Made by a program: the position numbers and the translations under genes. Source: Mycobacterium sp. (GTDB lineage: Bacteria > Actinomycetota > Actinomycetes > Mycobacteriales > Mycobacteriaceae). From it: DNA of 50,490 nt. Numbering within the stretch: the first letter of the stretch is position 1; the number at the start of each line of letters is the position of its first letter. Positions 15,826-26,983 of this stretch are shown here, piece by piece. A model generated the notes under the pieces. It saw nothing but the letters and a program-made list of their open reading frames with translations, did not search any database and was not told the origin of the DNA. Where the stretch lies: contig JAHFVD010000039.1 of the NCBI GenBank assembly GCA_023264735.1, positions 1 to 50,490 of the forward strand. Direction: 5' to 3'.

Positions 15826-15874
15826 AAGCCATTCTCACCCGTCACGGCAGAGGTTTCCGAAGTAGCGTTTCCCC

Positions 15875-17584
15875 ATGCACGGCCACACCATCGTCTGCGG
15901 CGACGACGCACTCGGTCTGCGAATCATCGACGAGCTGCACAACGCCGGGATCACGGTGACGCTCTCGCAGGCGCCCGAGGATCTCGAGGGGGCGGGAATC
16001 GCCACCGCCGCCGCGGTGATCTGCGCCGACGACGACGACGACCTGAACCTGCAGATCGCACTGCTGGCCCGCCAGGCCAACCCCCGAGCCCGGGTGGTGG
16101 CCCGGCTGTCCAATGCGGTGCTGCGCGAGGCCATGGCCGTCAACAACGGGCCCGGTGCCATCCTCGACGTCGCCGATATCGCCGCACCGTCGGTGGTCGA
16201 GGCCCTGCTCAACCGCACCACCCACACGATTTCGGCGGCCGGTACGGACTTCGTCGTCACCGGCACCACCGCGACCAAGGACGGCACTCTGCGGGAGATC
16301 TACGGCGATCTCGCGCCGGTCGCTGTGATCCGCGGCGACAACTCCGAAACCCCCGGCGAGGTGATCGCCTGCCCCGGCCGCGACGAGCCGGTGCACGCCG
16401 GCGACTGGACGGCGATGATCGGCACGGCCGACGAACTCGCCGAGCAGGGCATCAAGGTCGCCAAGCCGATGCCGGCAACACCGCGGCCCCGGCCACTGTT
16501 CGTCCGCTTCTCCGACGCCGTGCGCGCGTTCGCGGCCGACCTGAACCCGATGTTCTACCGAGCGCTGGCGGTGGCAGCCACGCTGCTGGTCGGGTCGACG
16601 ATCATGCTGCGGTTCGCCTACAACCAACCCGGAATGAGCTGGGTGGACGCGCTGTATTTTTCGGCCGAGACCATCGCGACCGTGGGCTACGGCGACTTCA
16701 ACTTCCTCCTACAGCCCACCTGGCTACGGCTGTGGGGTGTGGTGATGATGTTCGCCGGTGTCGCCACCACCGCGATCGTGGTGGCGTTCGTCGCCGATGT
16801 GCTTCTGTCGCACCGGATCTCGCAGAGTGCGAGCCGGCAGAAGGTGCGCCACCTCCAGCGCCACGTTGTGGTGGTCGGCCTCGGGTCCTTCGGAATCGGG
16901 GTGGCCGCCGTGCTCAAGGCGGCCGGACACGATGTCGCCGTGATCGAACGCAACGAAGACAACCGCTACCTGTCTGCGGCGGCCGAGCTGGGTGTGCCGG
17001 TCATCTTCGGCGACGCCACGTTGCGTCAAACCCTGCAGGCGGCCCGCATCGGCGAAGCCCGCGCGGTCGCCGTGCTCACCGCGCACGACATGGTCAACAT
17101 CGAAACCGGCATCGTGGTGCGCGAGATATTCGGTCCGCGAACACTTCCCGAGATACAACGCCCCGACGTCCCGATCGTCTTGCGGATCTACGACCGGGCG
17201 CTGGGGTCGGCCGTGGGCAAGCGGTTCAAATTCGAGTACGTCCGCTCGACCGTCGATCTGGCCACCCCCTGGTTCATCGGCGCGGCGATGGGCCTCGACG
17301 TCCACGGCACCTTCTCGGTGGGCCACCGCTCGTTCATGGTCGGCGCGGTCCAGGTGCAGCCCGGCAGCGAGCTCGACGGGATCAAGATGTTCGAATTCTC
17401 CACACAGGCCCGGGTGATCGCGATCGCCAGGGACGACGTCCCGCTGCGGTTACATCCACGCCGCGACACCCAGCTCATCGCCGGCGATACCGCCTACCTC
17501 GTCGGTCCCTACCGCGAACTGATCGCCACCCTCCGTAAAGGGCAGCAGCCCGACGAGGTGAGCTCACCGACGCAGACAGGTTGA
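15875..17584 (+). CDS. Two-RCK potassium channel / TrkA-N protein
   Basis: A 569-residue protein. Residues 1-200 are an RCK-like nucleotide-binding unit starting HTIVCGDDALGLRIIDEL. Transmembrane segments at about 228-247 and 284-310 flank a pore helix with the potassium selectivity filter TVGYGD (269-274). A second RCK unit begins VVVVGLGSFGIGVAAVL (331-347), with its C-terminal regulatory part up to 560. One RCK before and one after a two-helix pore is unusual; classic MthK-type channels have only a C-terminal RCK. It likely gates K+ flux in response to nucleotides or ions. Confidence 0.9.
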   Translation: MHGHTIVCGDDALGLRIIDELHNAGITVTLSQAPEDLEGAGIATAAAVICADDDDDLNLQIALLARQANPRARVVARLSNAVLREAMAVNNGPGAILDVADIAAPSVVEALLNRTTHTISAAGTDFVVTGTTATKDGTLREIYGDLAPVAVIRGDNSETPGEVIACPGRDEPVHAGDWTAMIGTADELAEQGIKVAKPMPATPRPRPLFVRFSDAVRAFAADLNPMFYRALAVAATLLVGSTIMLRFAYNQPGMSWVDALYFSAETIATVGYGDFNFLLQPTWLRLWGVVMMFAGVATTAIVVAFVADVLLSHRISQSASRQKVRHLQRHVVVVGLGSFGIGVAAVLKAAGHDVAVIERNEDNRYLSAAAELGVPVIFGDATLRQTLQAARIGEARAVAVLTAHDMVNIETGIVVREIFGPRTLPEIQRPDVPIVLRIYDRALGSAVGKRFKFEYVRSTVDLATPWFIGAAMGLDVHGTFSVGHRSFMVGAVQVQPGSELDGIKMFEFSTQARVIAIARDDVPLRLHPRRDTQLIAGDTAYLVGPYRELIATLRKGQQPDEVSSPTQTG

Positions 17585-17603
17585 TCGCCTACCCTCCTTG
17601 GTC

Positions 17604-18491
17604 ATGACGCAGTCGGGTGAACCGGTCGGCACCAGACGCGAGGACATCCGCCGGCGCCTCGAGGAGCGCGCACGGCGCCTGCAGGAGTCGCGTCGACTCA
17701 AGCCGCTGACGGCACTGGTCGCCCGCTATAACGACATCGACGGCGGCACTCAGAGTGCGGTGGTCTCCACCCAGCTGTTCACCACCGTCATTCCGCTGAT
17801 GGTCATCGGCTTCAGCTATATGCAGGGCTTCGCCGACAATGCCAGCCCCGGGACCATCTTCACCCGGCAGTTCGCCCTGGAACATCCGCTGTCCGACCGG
17901 CTGCGGGAGGCTTTCGGCAATTCGGCGGGACTGCGGGCCGACTGGACGCTGATCGGGGTGGCGAGTTTCCTCGTCTGGGGCATCCCGATGGCAGCCTCGG
18001 TCGCGTCCATCTTCGCCAAAGCTTGGCGCCGCGAGCAGTACGGACTGCTGACCCGGCTGCTGCGGGGCACGGTCTGGTTCGCGTTGTACCTCGTCACGAT
18101 GGCAGTGCGGGAGCGGATCATGTTCGGCCACCATCACCACGGCGTCAGCCGGGGACTGCTGTTCGTCATCGGTCTTCTGCCGGTGTGGCTTTTCTGGTCG
18201 GTGACCCCGGCGCTGCTGGTGCGCGACGGAGGGCGAGGCCTGCACTCACTTGCGCTGGCCGGGCTGGCCGGTGTGGTGATCGATGGCGTAGCAATCCCAC
18301 TCGGCGCCCGGGTACTCATGCCGTCGCTGCTGCACGACTGGGATGGTTTCGGCCCGATCGGCGTGGCGATGGCGCTGCTGATCTGGTGCGGCGCGGTGGG
18401 CGCCGGATGGGTGCTGACGGCGTGCGTCGGTGCGGTGTTGTGGGAACGCAACGCACCGTCAGAGATGGTCGTCGAATCCCAGACCGCCTAG
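17604..18491 (+). CDS. YihY/BrkB-like integral membrane protein
   Basis: A 295-residue protein with a basic N-terminal helix (RREDIRRRLEERARRLQESRRL) and about six membrane segments, e.g. LFTTVIPLMVIGFSYMQGF, TLIGVASFLVWGIPMAAS and LAGLAGVVIDGVAIPLGARVL. This resembles the YihY/virulence factor BrkB family, whose biochemical role is unclear. ATG 17604 was chosen over the TTG at 17598. It follows the potassium-channel gene by 19 bases, so the two are probably co-transcribed. A His run (GHHHHGV) lies in a loop. Confidence 0.7.
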   Translation: MTQSGEPVGTRREDIRRRLEERARRLQESRRLKPLTALVARYNDIDGGTQSAVVSTQLFTTVIPLMVIGFSYMQGFADNASPGTIFTRQFALEHPLSDRLREAFGNSAGLRADWTLIGVASFLVWGIPMAASVASIFAKAWRREQYGLLTRLLRGTVWFALYLVTMAVRERIMFGHHHHGVSRGLLFVIGLLPVWLFWSVTPALLVRDGGRGLHSLALAGLAGVVIDGVAIPLGARVLMPSLLHDWDGFGPIGVAMALLIWCGAVGAGWVLTACVGAVLWERNAPSEMVVESQTA

Positions 18492-18499
18492 GCCACTCC

Positions 18500-18561
18500 C
18501 GCGAGCAGACGCAAACAGTCCCAAATCCTCGGCGTGTCGGGGGTGTTTGTGTCTGCTCGCG
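18500..18561. repeat. Long inverted repeat, mycobacterial intergenic hairpin type
   Basis: The left arm 18500-18517 (CGCGAGCAGACGCAAACA) pairs with 18544-18561 with one mismatch in 18, around a 26-base loop. It lies between the convergent YihY-like gene and the amidohydrolase remnant. The GCGAGCAGACGCAAA core is a sequence I recall as a recurrent intergenic hairpin in mycobacterial genomes. It probably acts as a terminator here. Confidence 0.8.
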
Positions 18562-18562
18562 G

Positions 18563-19132
18563 TCAGAAGCCGAGCACCCGCAGCGCGTTCTCCTTGAGGA
18601 TGAGCGAGACCACCGCGGGATCGGCGTCCGATCGCCGAAACAAGCTGGGGCGGAAAGTACTTCGGTGACCAGCCGGACAGGTCGATGTAGACGTTGGCGT
18701 TGTGCGAGGCGATGGCGATCTGAGCGTCGACCCACGGCACCGCCGGGTGGGCCATCACGACGGTGAGGTCTGGCCGGTGTGGAACAGTGCGGGCACCCCG
18801 GCGGCGGCGATCGCCTCGTAGATCGGAAAGAACCGGCGGTCGTTGGGTTCGAAGCCCTGCAGGCTGGGATGGAACTTGAATCCCCGCACGCCGTAGTCGC
18901 CGGTCAACTCCCGCACTCGGGCGACCGCGGCGGTGTTGTGCTGCCGATAGTGCTCGGCGAGGTCGTCGACGCGGGCGAAGTAGTCTCCGCCGAGCTTGAA
19001 GTAGCGTCCGGTGGCCTCGGTGAGCTCGTCGTCGTAGGCGCAGTGGCCGGCGCCGTCGATCTCGACGTGAGTGTGGAAGTCGATCGCATCGACCGCATGG
19101 GTGTCGATGGCGGGCTCGTACCTGGCGGTCAT
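18563..19132 (-). pseudogene. Amidohydrolase (family 2) with two internal deletions
   Basis: The start is good (ATG 19132, [26 protein letters not shown], with the metal-binding HTH). The frame continues to [11 protein letters not shown] deletion then fuses it out of frame to [20 protein letters not shown], which runs on to DLSGWSPKYFPPQLV. A second out-of-frame junction (about 18625) joins DADPAVVSLILKENALRVLGF and the stop at 18563. Family members carry about 25-30 extra residues at each junction. TIM-barrel metallohydrolases of this type decarboxylate or hydrolyse ring-cleavage products. The gene is dead as written. Confidence 0.85.
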
Positions 19133-19308
19133 CGACGCAGTGGTAGGACCCGAGGTTGGGCCGGCGGGACGAAGAAGGATGCCTGCCCGCCGGCCCAAGT
19201 TGCGCGCCGGAGGGTGCAATTACCGTCGCGCAAGACCAACGATCCACCCAGCCGAGTCCCTGCACCAGGTAGTTCCCGGCCTCTCCCACCCGGCGATGGT
19301 CTGCCGAT

Positions 19309-19328
19309 TTCGGGACCAAAGTCCCTAC
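19309..19328 (+). promoter_or_regulatory. Dos box (DevR/DosR operator) of devR
   Basis: TTCGGGACCAAAGTCCCTAC matches 17 of 20 positions of the DevR consensus (TTSGGGACTWWAGTCCCSAA). A -10-like TGTACT lies at 19350-19355, which would start transcription at about 19361, the GTG itself. The box is then centred at -42.5, the classic DevR activating position overlapping the -35. The devRS operon is therefore probably autoregulated. Confidence 0.88.
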
Positions 19329-19360
19329 CGGGCAGGGACGGTTCCAGGCTGTACTGCGGT

Positions 19361-21554
<2,194 letters not shown>

Positions 21555-21562
21555 GTCGTGCC

Positions 21563-21790
21563 CTAGACGGAGATCTCCACCGCCGGCTGCAGGATGAACA
21601 GCGCGCGGCAGTGCCGCTCGACGAACAGCGGCACGAATTCGCGGATGCGGGCGCCGTCGAAGCGGTGGTGTGCGCTGTCCACGGTCTCGCTGATGACGTG
21701 ATCCGGCACATAGGGGAACATCTCGGTCAGGCGGTCGATCACCTGATCGATCTGGCGCTGCTCCTCAGCACGTCCCACGCCGGACATCAT
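21563..21790 (-). CDS. Small three-helix-bundle dimerisation-type protein
   Basis: A 75-residue helical protein: QIDQVIDRLTEMFPYVPDHVISETVDSAHHRFDGARIREFVPLFVER (given here in pieces; helices about 12-25, 30-43, 48-62). The pattern 'RL..FP.VP...I...V...H.RFDGA.IR.FVP.LVER' is that of a small protein widespread in mycobacteria, annotated as having a three-helix bundle dimerisation domain. It may regulate or scaffold by dimerisation; function unknown. Two adjacent ATGs (21790, 21787) are possible starts. It converges on devS with an 8-base gap. Confidence 0.7.
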   Translation of the reverse strand: MMSGVGRAEEQRQIDQVIDRLTEMFPYVPDHVISETVDSAHHRFDGARIREFVPLFVERHCRALFILQPAVEISV

Positions 21791-21930
21791 CGGACGAAAT
21801 ACGCGTTTCGCGCAACTACCGCCACGACGGCGGGTGTCGGCCCGGTGTCGGCTCGGTGAACAAAAAGCATTGGGGCAAGCGATGTTCCACCCGGTGCGCG
21901 TGGGTCGCCTAGGTCAGCTACAGTTCGCCC

Positions 21931-22314
21931 GTGACATCACCGAGCATTGTGGACGCGGGCAATCAGACGCCCGAATCCGCGAATCGCCTTCAGGCCGAAC
22001 ACCTCCGGGCGATGCTGCTGGCACAGTGTGAGCAGCTCGACGCTGACCTGGCTACCTATGGTTGCGCCCTTGAACGATATCAGCGGCGCGGTGAGCAAAC
22101 TCAGGCCCGACGGATTCGCGGAATGATCCGCACCGCCGAACGCGAGCGCCGCTCGGTGCAGGATCTGATCTCCGGACTGGAGCGACGGTTCCTCGCCGCC
22201 GAGCAGGCGCGAGGCGAGCAGGGCAGGCAGCCGATGCCCGGCTTGGGGCCCACGCGACACGCAGCACCCCGCGTGCACCCCTACCCGAGCCCGCATCGGG
22301 TCATCAGGACCTAG
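21931..22314 (+). CDS. Hypothetical coiled-coil protein
   Basis: A 127-residue protein from GTG 21931. Residues about 20-90 form one long helical, charged stretch (RLQAEHLRAMLLAQCEQLDA, then QARRIRGMIRTAERERRSVQ), likely a coiled coil. The last 35 residues are Pro/Arg-rich and disordered. It converges on the SRPBCC gene with a 5-base gap. I recognise no family. Confidence 0.55.
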   Translation: MTSPSIVDAGNQTPESANRLQAEHLRAMLLAQCEQLDADLATYGCALERYQRRGEQTQARRIRGMIRTAERERRSVQDLISGLERRFLAAEQARGEQGRQPMPGLGPTRHAAPRVHPYPSPHRVIRT

Positions 22315-22319
22315 CCCGG

Positions 22320-22766
22320 CTAGGTCGGGGCAAAGACCGTTACAAACCGGTTCAGCGACTCCTTGATGTCGCCACGCAGCGCCCCGGCCACGATCATGCC
22401 GATCGGCCCGAACAGCGCCGGACCACCCAGATGGACGTCCATCGTCACCACCGAGGCGTTCGCGTCCTTGTCTTGAGCCCGGACCTTGCCGATCAGCTTG
22501 ACCTTGACCCCGCCGACACCGGTGCCGTTGAGTGTCATCGCCTCCGGAGCCTTGAAATGCACGATCGTCCACTTCACCCGGTTGGGCATGCCCTTGACCT
22601 CGACGATGGACTCCACGACCGTGCCCTTGTCGAGGGTGTCGGGCAGCGTCGAGCGCCAGACCCGGTGGATGGTCAGCCAGTCCTTGTAGCGCGACAAGTC
22701 CGAGGCGTGCTGCCAGGCCTGCTCGGGTGGGAGTGGAACGTCGACAGATACTGAAAGTTTCGCCAT
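22320..22766 (-). CDS. SRPBCC protein, Rv0910-type toxin
   Basis: A 148-residue START/SRPBCC-fold protein: MAKLSVSVDVPLPPEQAWQHASDLSRYKDW, then WRSTLPDTLDKGTVVESIVEVKGMPNRVKW (read in parts), and the C-terminal helix GMIVAGALRGDIKESLNRF. It follows the Rv0909-type antitoxin gene by 3 bases in the same operon as ctpE, matching the Rv0907-Rv0910 order as I recall it. Rv0910 has been described as a type II toxin, but its mechanism is poorly defined; SRPBCC proteins typically bind hydrophobic ligands, so the toxin label should be treated with care. Confidence 0.82.
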   Translation of the reverse strand: MAKLSVSVDVPLPPEQAWQHASDLSRYKDWLTIHRVWRSTLPDTLDKGTVVESIVEVKGMPNRVKWTIVHFKAPEAMTLNGTGVGGVKVKLIGKVRAQDKDANASVVTMDVHLGGPALFGPIGMIVAGALRGDIKESLNRFVTVFAPT

Positions 22767-22769
22767 AGG

Positions 22770-22976
22770 TCAGACTTGTTCGTCACCGGATTCGGTGCGG
22801 TTCTTCTCGACGATGTTCTTCGCGGCATCCTGCACCTTGTCGACGGTGCTGGTGTACTTGCCCTGCGTCTTCTCGTCGATGATGTCGCCGGCCTTGTCGA
22901 TGGCCTGCCCGACCTTATCGGCATTCTCGTTCAGGACTTCTTTGGTCTTGTCGAGGGCTTTATCGAAGAATCCCAT
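22770..22976 (-). CDS. Rv0909-type antitoxin
   Basis: A 68-residue, highly charged helical protein (MGFFDKALDKTKEVLNENAD, KVGQAIDKAGDIIDEKTQGK, YTSTVDKVQDAAKNIVEKNR) of the mycobacterial MT0933-like antitoxin family. Its 11-residue amphipathic periodicity resembles LEA/CsbD-like proteins. It lies 3 bases after the ctpE stop and 3 bases before the Rv0910-like gene, so all three are co-transcribed. Confidence 0.85.
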   Translation of the reverse strand: MGFFDKALDKTKEVLNENADKVGQAIDKAGDIIDEKTQGKYTSTVDKVQDAAKNIVEKNRTESGDEQV

Positions 22977-22979
22977 CGC

Positions 22980-25388
22980 TCAATCTTGCACCGTGGGCTC
23001 GGTTCGCCACAATGTCCGCCGTTCCCCCAGCACACGGCCCTGCACCCACCACGACGCCTCGATCAGTCCGGCCGCGAGCAACCCCAGCGCCACGCCCGTC
23101 GAGGTGACCTCCAGGTTGGAGGGATCCAGCATGAACGTCTCCCAGGCCAGCGGGATGGCGAAGATCACCACGTAAGCCAGAGCCGAGCCGGCCACCAGGG
23201 CCACTCGCCACCACTGGTAGGGGCGGGCGACAACCGCCAGCACCCAGATCGCTCCCATCAGCAGAGTGATCAGCGCCGCGGTCGAGGCTTGCGTCTGTTC
23301 GGCCGGGGTCGAGCTGTTGCCGTGATAGGCGATCAGGTACGACGCGTACGTCGTCACGCCGACCACCACCCCGGACGGCAGCGCGGAGGTCATCACCCGC
23401 CGGACGAACCCGGTATGGGCGCGCTCGTTGTTGGGCGCCAGCGACAGGATGAACGCCGGGATGCCGATGGTGAACCACGCCGCGATGGTCACGTGGATCG
23501 GCTGGAACGGAAACAGCAGCGGCGCGGTCCCGAACAGCTTGTGGGATAACCCCGCAAACCCCACCAGCAGGGCCAGCAGGACCGAATAGACCGTTTTGGT
23601 CAGGAACAGGTTGGAGACCCGCTCGATGTTCCCGATGACCCGTCTGCCCTCACCCACCACATAGGGAAGGGTGGCGAACTTGTTGTCCAGCAACACGATC
23701 TGGGCCACCGCGCGCGAGGCCGGGCTTCCCGACCCCATCGCCACCCCGATATCGGCGTCCTTGAGGGCCAGCACGTCGTTCACACCGTCGCCGGTCATCG
23801 CGACGGTGTGATTGCGCGACTGCAGCGCGTGCACCATGGCGCGCTTCTGATCGGGCCGCACCCGGCCGAAGGTGGTGTAGGTATCCATGGTGTCGGCCAG
23901 GGCGTCCGGCTCGGACGGCAGCTGCCGGGCATCCAGGGTCTCGCCGTGCAGGCCCAGCGTCGCGGCCACCGCACCGACCGACACCGCGTTGTCACCGGAG
24001 ATCACCTTGACCGTCACATTCTGGGAAGCGAAGTACTCCAGGGTGTCTCGCGCATCGGGGCGGACCCGCTGTTCGAGAACCACCAACGCGACCGGGGTGA
24101 CGTGACCGGGCGCGTCGGAACTGTCGACGGATACGTCGCTGGCACAGAGCAGCAGCACCCGCATACCGCGGGCGCCGATCTCTTCGGCCTGCGCTGCGGT
24201 GGCCGATTCCGGGTCGAGCAGAACGTCGGGGGCGCCGATCAGCCAGTTGCCGTGCTCGGTGTAGGAGACCCCGCTCCACTTGGTGGCCGACTTGAACGGC
24301 GCTGCGGCCGTGGCGGTCCAGCCCGGCGCGTCCGGGTAGGCCTCGGCGATGGCCTGCATGCTGGCGTTCGGCTTGGGGTCGTCGGCGGCCAGCGACGCCA
24401 GCACGTCCGTCACCCGGTGCGCGGTGTCGTCCTGACCCACCGGCGTGACATCGGCCACCCGCATACCGTTCTCGGTGAGTGTGCCGGTCTTGTCCGCACA
24501 GACCACGTCGACGCGGGCCAGTCCCTCGATGGCGGGCAGCTCCTGAACCAGACATTGCTTGCGCCCCAACCGGATCACACCGACCGCGAAGGCGATCGAT
24601 GTCATCAGCACCAGGCCTTCGGGAACCATCGGCACCAGCGCACCGACCATCCGCAGCACCGAGTCCCGCCAGCCGGCATTGGTGGTGAACAACTGGGTGT
24701 AGATGACCAGCAGACCGGTGGGCCACAGCAGGTAGGTGATGAACTGGAGGATCTTGTTGATCCCGCTGCGTAGTTCGGATTTCACCAGGGTGAACTTGCT
24801 GGCCTCCTCGGCGAGCTTGGCGGCGTAGGCTTCCCGGCCGACCTTCGTGGCGCGGTAGGCGCCGGTGCCGGCGACGACGAAGCTGCCCGACATCACCGGG
24901 TCGCCGGCATGTTTGGCGATCGCGTCGGCCTCACCGGTCAACAGCGATTCGTCGACCTCGAGGTTGGCGGCCTCGAGTAACTCTCCGTCCACGACGATCT
25001 GGTCCCCCGGCCCGAGCTCGATGATGTCGTCGAGGACTACCTCGTTGGGCGGCAACGGTTTTGTCTCCGATTGCCTACGTACGGTGGGCTTGGCCTGCCC
25101 GACGATGGCCAGGTTGTCGAGCGTCTTCTTGGCCCGCAGTTCCTGGATGATGCCGATACCGCTGTTGGCGACGATCAGCAGCCCGAACATGCCGTTGATC
25201 AGCGATCCGGTGGACAGCACGATGAGCAGCAGCACGCCGAGGATCGCATTGATGCGGGTGAACACGTTGGCGCGCACGATCTCGGCGACGCTGCGGGAGG
25301 CGCGGGTCGGGACATCGTTGGTCTTGCCATCGGCGATCCGGGCGGCTACTTCGTCGGCGGAAAGGCCTGCGGCTACACCGGCTGTCAT
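22980..25388 (-). CDS. ctpE: P-type ATPase CtpE, probable calcium transporter
   Basis: An 802-residue protein (M. tuberculosis CtpE is 797 as I recall). It has the actuator motif LLTGEAD (149-155), the M4 motif MVPEGLVL, the phosphorylation site DKTGTLTE with Asp299, and the hinge [18 protein letters not shown]. Transmembrane pairs lie near 38-85, 213-270 and at the C-terminal six helices. It lacks the N-terminal CxxC metal domain of CPx heavy-metal pumps. CtpE was reported as a Ca2+ importer in M. smegmatis. The ATG at 25388 overlaps the stop of the upstream serine-hydrolase gene (ATGA). Confidence 0.95.
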   Translation of the reverse strand: MTAGVAAGLSADEVAARIADGKTNDVPTRASRSVAEIVRANVFTRINAILGVLLLIVLSTGSLINGMFGLLIVANSGIGIIQELRAKKTLDNLAIVGQAKPTVRRQSETKPLPPNEVVLDDIIELGPGDQIVVDGELLEAANLEVDESLLTGEADAIAKHAGDPVMSGSFVVAGTGAYRATKVGREAYAAKLAEEASKFTLVKSELRSGINKILQFITYLLWPTGLLVIYTQLFTTNAGWRDSVLRMVGALVPMVPEGLVLMTSIAFAVGVIRLGRKQCLVQELPAIEGLARVDVVCADKTGTLTENGMRVADVTPVGQDDTAHRVTDVLASLAADDPKPNASMQAIAEAYPDAPGWTATAAAPFKSATKWSGVSYTEHGNWLIGAPDVLLDPESATAAQAEEIGARGMRVLLLCASDVSVDSSDAPGHVTPVALVVLEQRVRPDARDTLEYFASQNVTVKVISGDNAVSVGAVAATLGLHGETLDARQLPSEPDALADTMDTYTTFGRVRPDQKRAMVHALQSRNHTVAMTGDGVNDVLALKDADIGVAMGSGSPASRAVAQIVLLDNKFATLPYVVGEGRRVIGNIERVSNLFLTKTVYSVLLALLVGFAGLSHKLFGTAPLLFPFQPIHVTIAAWFTIGIPAFILSLAPNNERAHTGFVRRVMTSALPSGVVVGVTTYASYLIAYHGNSSTPAEQTQASTAALITLLMGAIWVLAVVARPYQWWRVALVAGSALAYVVIFAIPLAWETFMLDPSNLEVTSTGVALGLLAAGLIEASWWVQGRVLGERRTLWRTEPTVQD

Positions 25389-26965
25389 CGGGCGAACGTT
25401 CCCATCTTCTCGGTGTCGTAGTACTCGAGTGTCAGCTTGTCGCCATCGAACGTCGCCTTGGAAATGCTTCCTGGCGGGAAGTTTTCGCTCGGGAAGCGGA
25501 ATGTGAACACGTCGCCGTCCCAGTGGGTGAGCTCGACGGTGTCGGGCCGCGGCCCCATCGACAGCGTGAGCTTGCCGCCGGACTCGGCGACCACGGCCGG
25601 GCCCCAGTAGTCGTTGCGGTAGCTGCCGACGTAGCTGGCCGGCGGCTTGGCCGGGGCCGGGTTGGCCGGTGGCGTCTTGCCCGCCAGCGAGCCGAATGGT
25701 TTGTCCATGTCGGCGAAGGCGTGCGCGTAGAGCTTGCGCCAGTCCTCGCGAACCTCGCCGAACTGGACCAGGTCGGCGAATTCCGCGGTCAGCGTTTCCG
25801 GGATACCGGTGGGGGTCGCGTTGGTCAGCGCGACGATCGCGACATCGGCCGACGGGATGATGACGAAGTTGGTTGCGGCACCGAGATCGAAGGCCCCCGA
25901 GTGGCTCAGCTGCACCCGGGCCGCCGATGTGGTGCCGACGTTGAATCCGTATCCGTAGAAACCGGAGCGCATCGCCGGCTCGGTGGGCGGGCTCGACACG
26001 ATCTGCGGTGACACCGCAGGCAGCAGCGCGGCGGGATCGACGATCTGCTGCCCGTTGTACTTCCCGTTGGCCAGCATCATGGTCAGCCAGTGGGTGAGGT
26101 CGTTGACCGACGAACTGACCCCTCCCGCAGGCGATTCGGGATCGGCGTCGCGCTTGTAGAGCGGTTCGTACTTCCCGTTGATGCGGATGTGTCCGAGTGC
26201 CTTGTCTGCCCTGGCCTCGTAGTCGGCGAACCGGGAGCTGGTCGACGCCATGCCCAGCGGGCGGTAGAGCACCTGGTCGCTGAGGTCCTCCCAGGACTTG
26301 CCTGCCGCGACGGCCACCGCCTCGGCGGCGGCGGTCAGCCCGAAGTTGGTGTAGGCGTAGGAGATCCGGAACGGAGCCAACGGAAGCTGACGCAGCCGCT
26401 CCAGAACATAGCGGCGGTCGTAACCGAGATCCTCGAGCTGGTCGCCGGCGTGGTCCGGCAACCCGGAGCGGTGCGAGTACAGATCGCCGACGGTGACCAG
26501 CTTGGTGGCCACCGGATCCGACAGCGCAAACCACGGCAGCTTGTCGGTCACCGGGGTGTTCCAGCTGATCGCGTTCTGGCTGACCTGATGGGCCACGACG
26601 GTGGCGCCGATCGGCTTGGACACCGACGCCAGCTGAAACACCGTGTCGGGATCGACGCGGTTGCCGGGGTCATCGGCCGGGCGGTTGACGTCCTTGACAC
26701 CGAATCCCTTGGCGTACACCGTCTTTCCTTCGTGGACCACGGCCACCGCCATACCGGGGATGCCGGAGGACTTGATCAGGTCCTCGGCGATACCGTCCAG
26801 CTTGCCGATGGCGTTGTCGACGGCGTTGTCCGGCAGCGCCAGCGCGGGCACCAACGGCGGCGGCTGATCGGACAGCGGCTTGTCAGGTTTGGAGGCCGGG
26901 CTGCTACACGCGGTGAGCGCAGCGACGAGAGCAACGATCGCGGCACGCGCTGCCAGAGCGGTCAT
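25385..26965 (-). CDS. Beta-lactamase/esterase-family lipoprotein (Rv0907-like)
   Basis: A 526-residue exported lipoprotein: signal [19 protein letters not shown] with lipobox LTAC. The serine-beta-lactamase (class C/esterase) fold shows the SxxK motif SVSK within [11 protein letters not shown], the Tyr-x-Asn-like YAYTNFG, and the third motif LSHSGAFD. The C-terminal 100 residues ([15 protein letters not shown]) form the lipocalin-like beta domain often found after such hydrolases. It may trim peptidoglycan or hydrolyse esters. ATG 26965 was chosen; GTG 26974 is also possible. It is co-transcribed with ctpE (4-base overlap). Confidence 0.88.
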   Translation of the reverse strand: MTALAARAAIVALVAALTACSSPASKPDKPLSDQPPPLVPALALPDNAVDNAIGKLDGIAEDLIKSSGIPGMAVAVVHEGKTVYAKGFGVKDVNRPADDPGNRVDPDTVFQLASVSKPIGATVVAHQVSQNAISWNTPVTDKLPWFALSDPVATKLVTVGDLYSHRSGLPDHAGDQLEDLGYDRRYVLERLRQLPLAPFRISYAYTNFGLTAAAEAVAVAAGKSWEDLSDQVLYRPLGMASTSSRFADYEARADKALGHIRINGKYEPLYKRDADPESPAGGVSSSVNDLTHWLTMMLANGKYNGQQIVDPAALLPAVSPQIVSSPPTEPAMRSGFYGYGFNVGTTSAARVQLSHSGAFDLGAATNFVIIPSADVAIVALTNATPTGIPETLTAEFADLVQFGEVREDWRKLYAHAFADMDKPFGSLAGKTPPANPAPAKPPASYVGSYRNDYWGPAVVAESGGKLTLSMGPRPDTVELTHWDGDVFTFRFPSENFPPGSISKATFDGDKLTLEYYDTEKMGTFAR

Positions 26966-26983
26966 GGGTTGCACCGTAGTGGC

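Noticed and set aside
22980..26534. One 1184-residue minus-strand frame spanning ctpE and the lipoprotein gene
   Set aside because: Only the ctpE part (from ATG 25388) has family sequence; the extension is an out-of-frame shadow of the serine-hydrolase lipoprotein.
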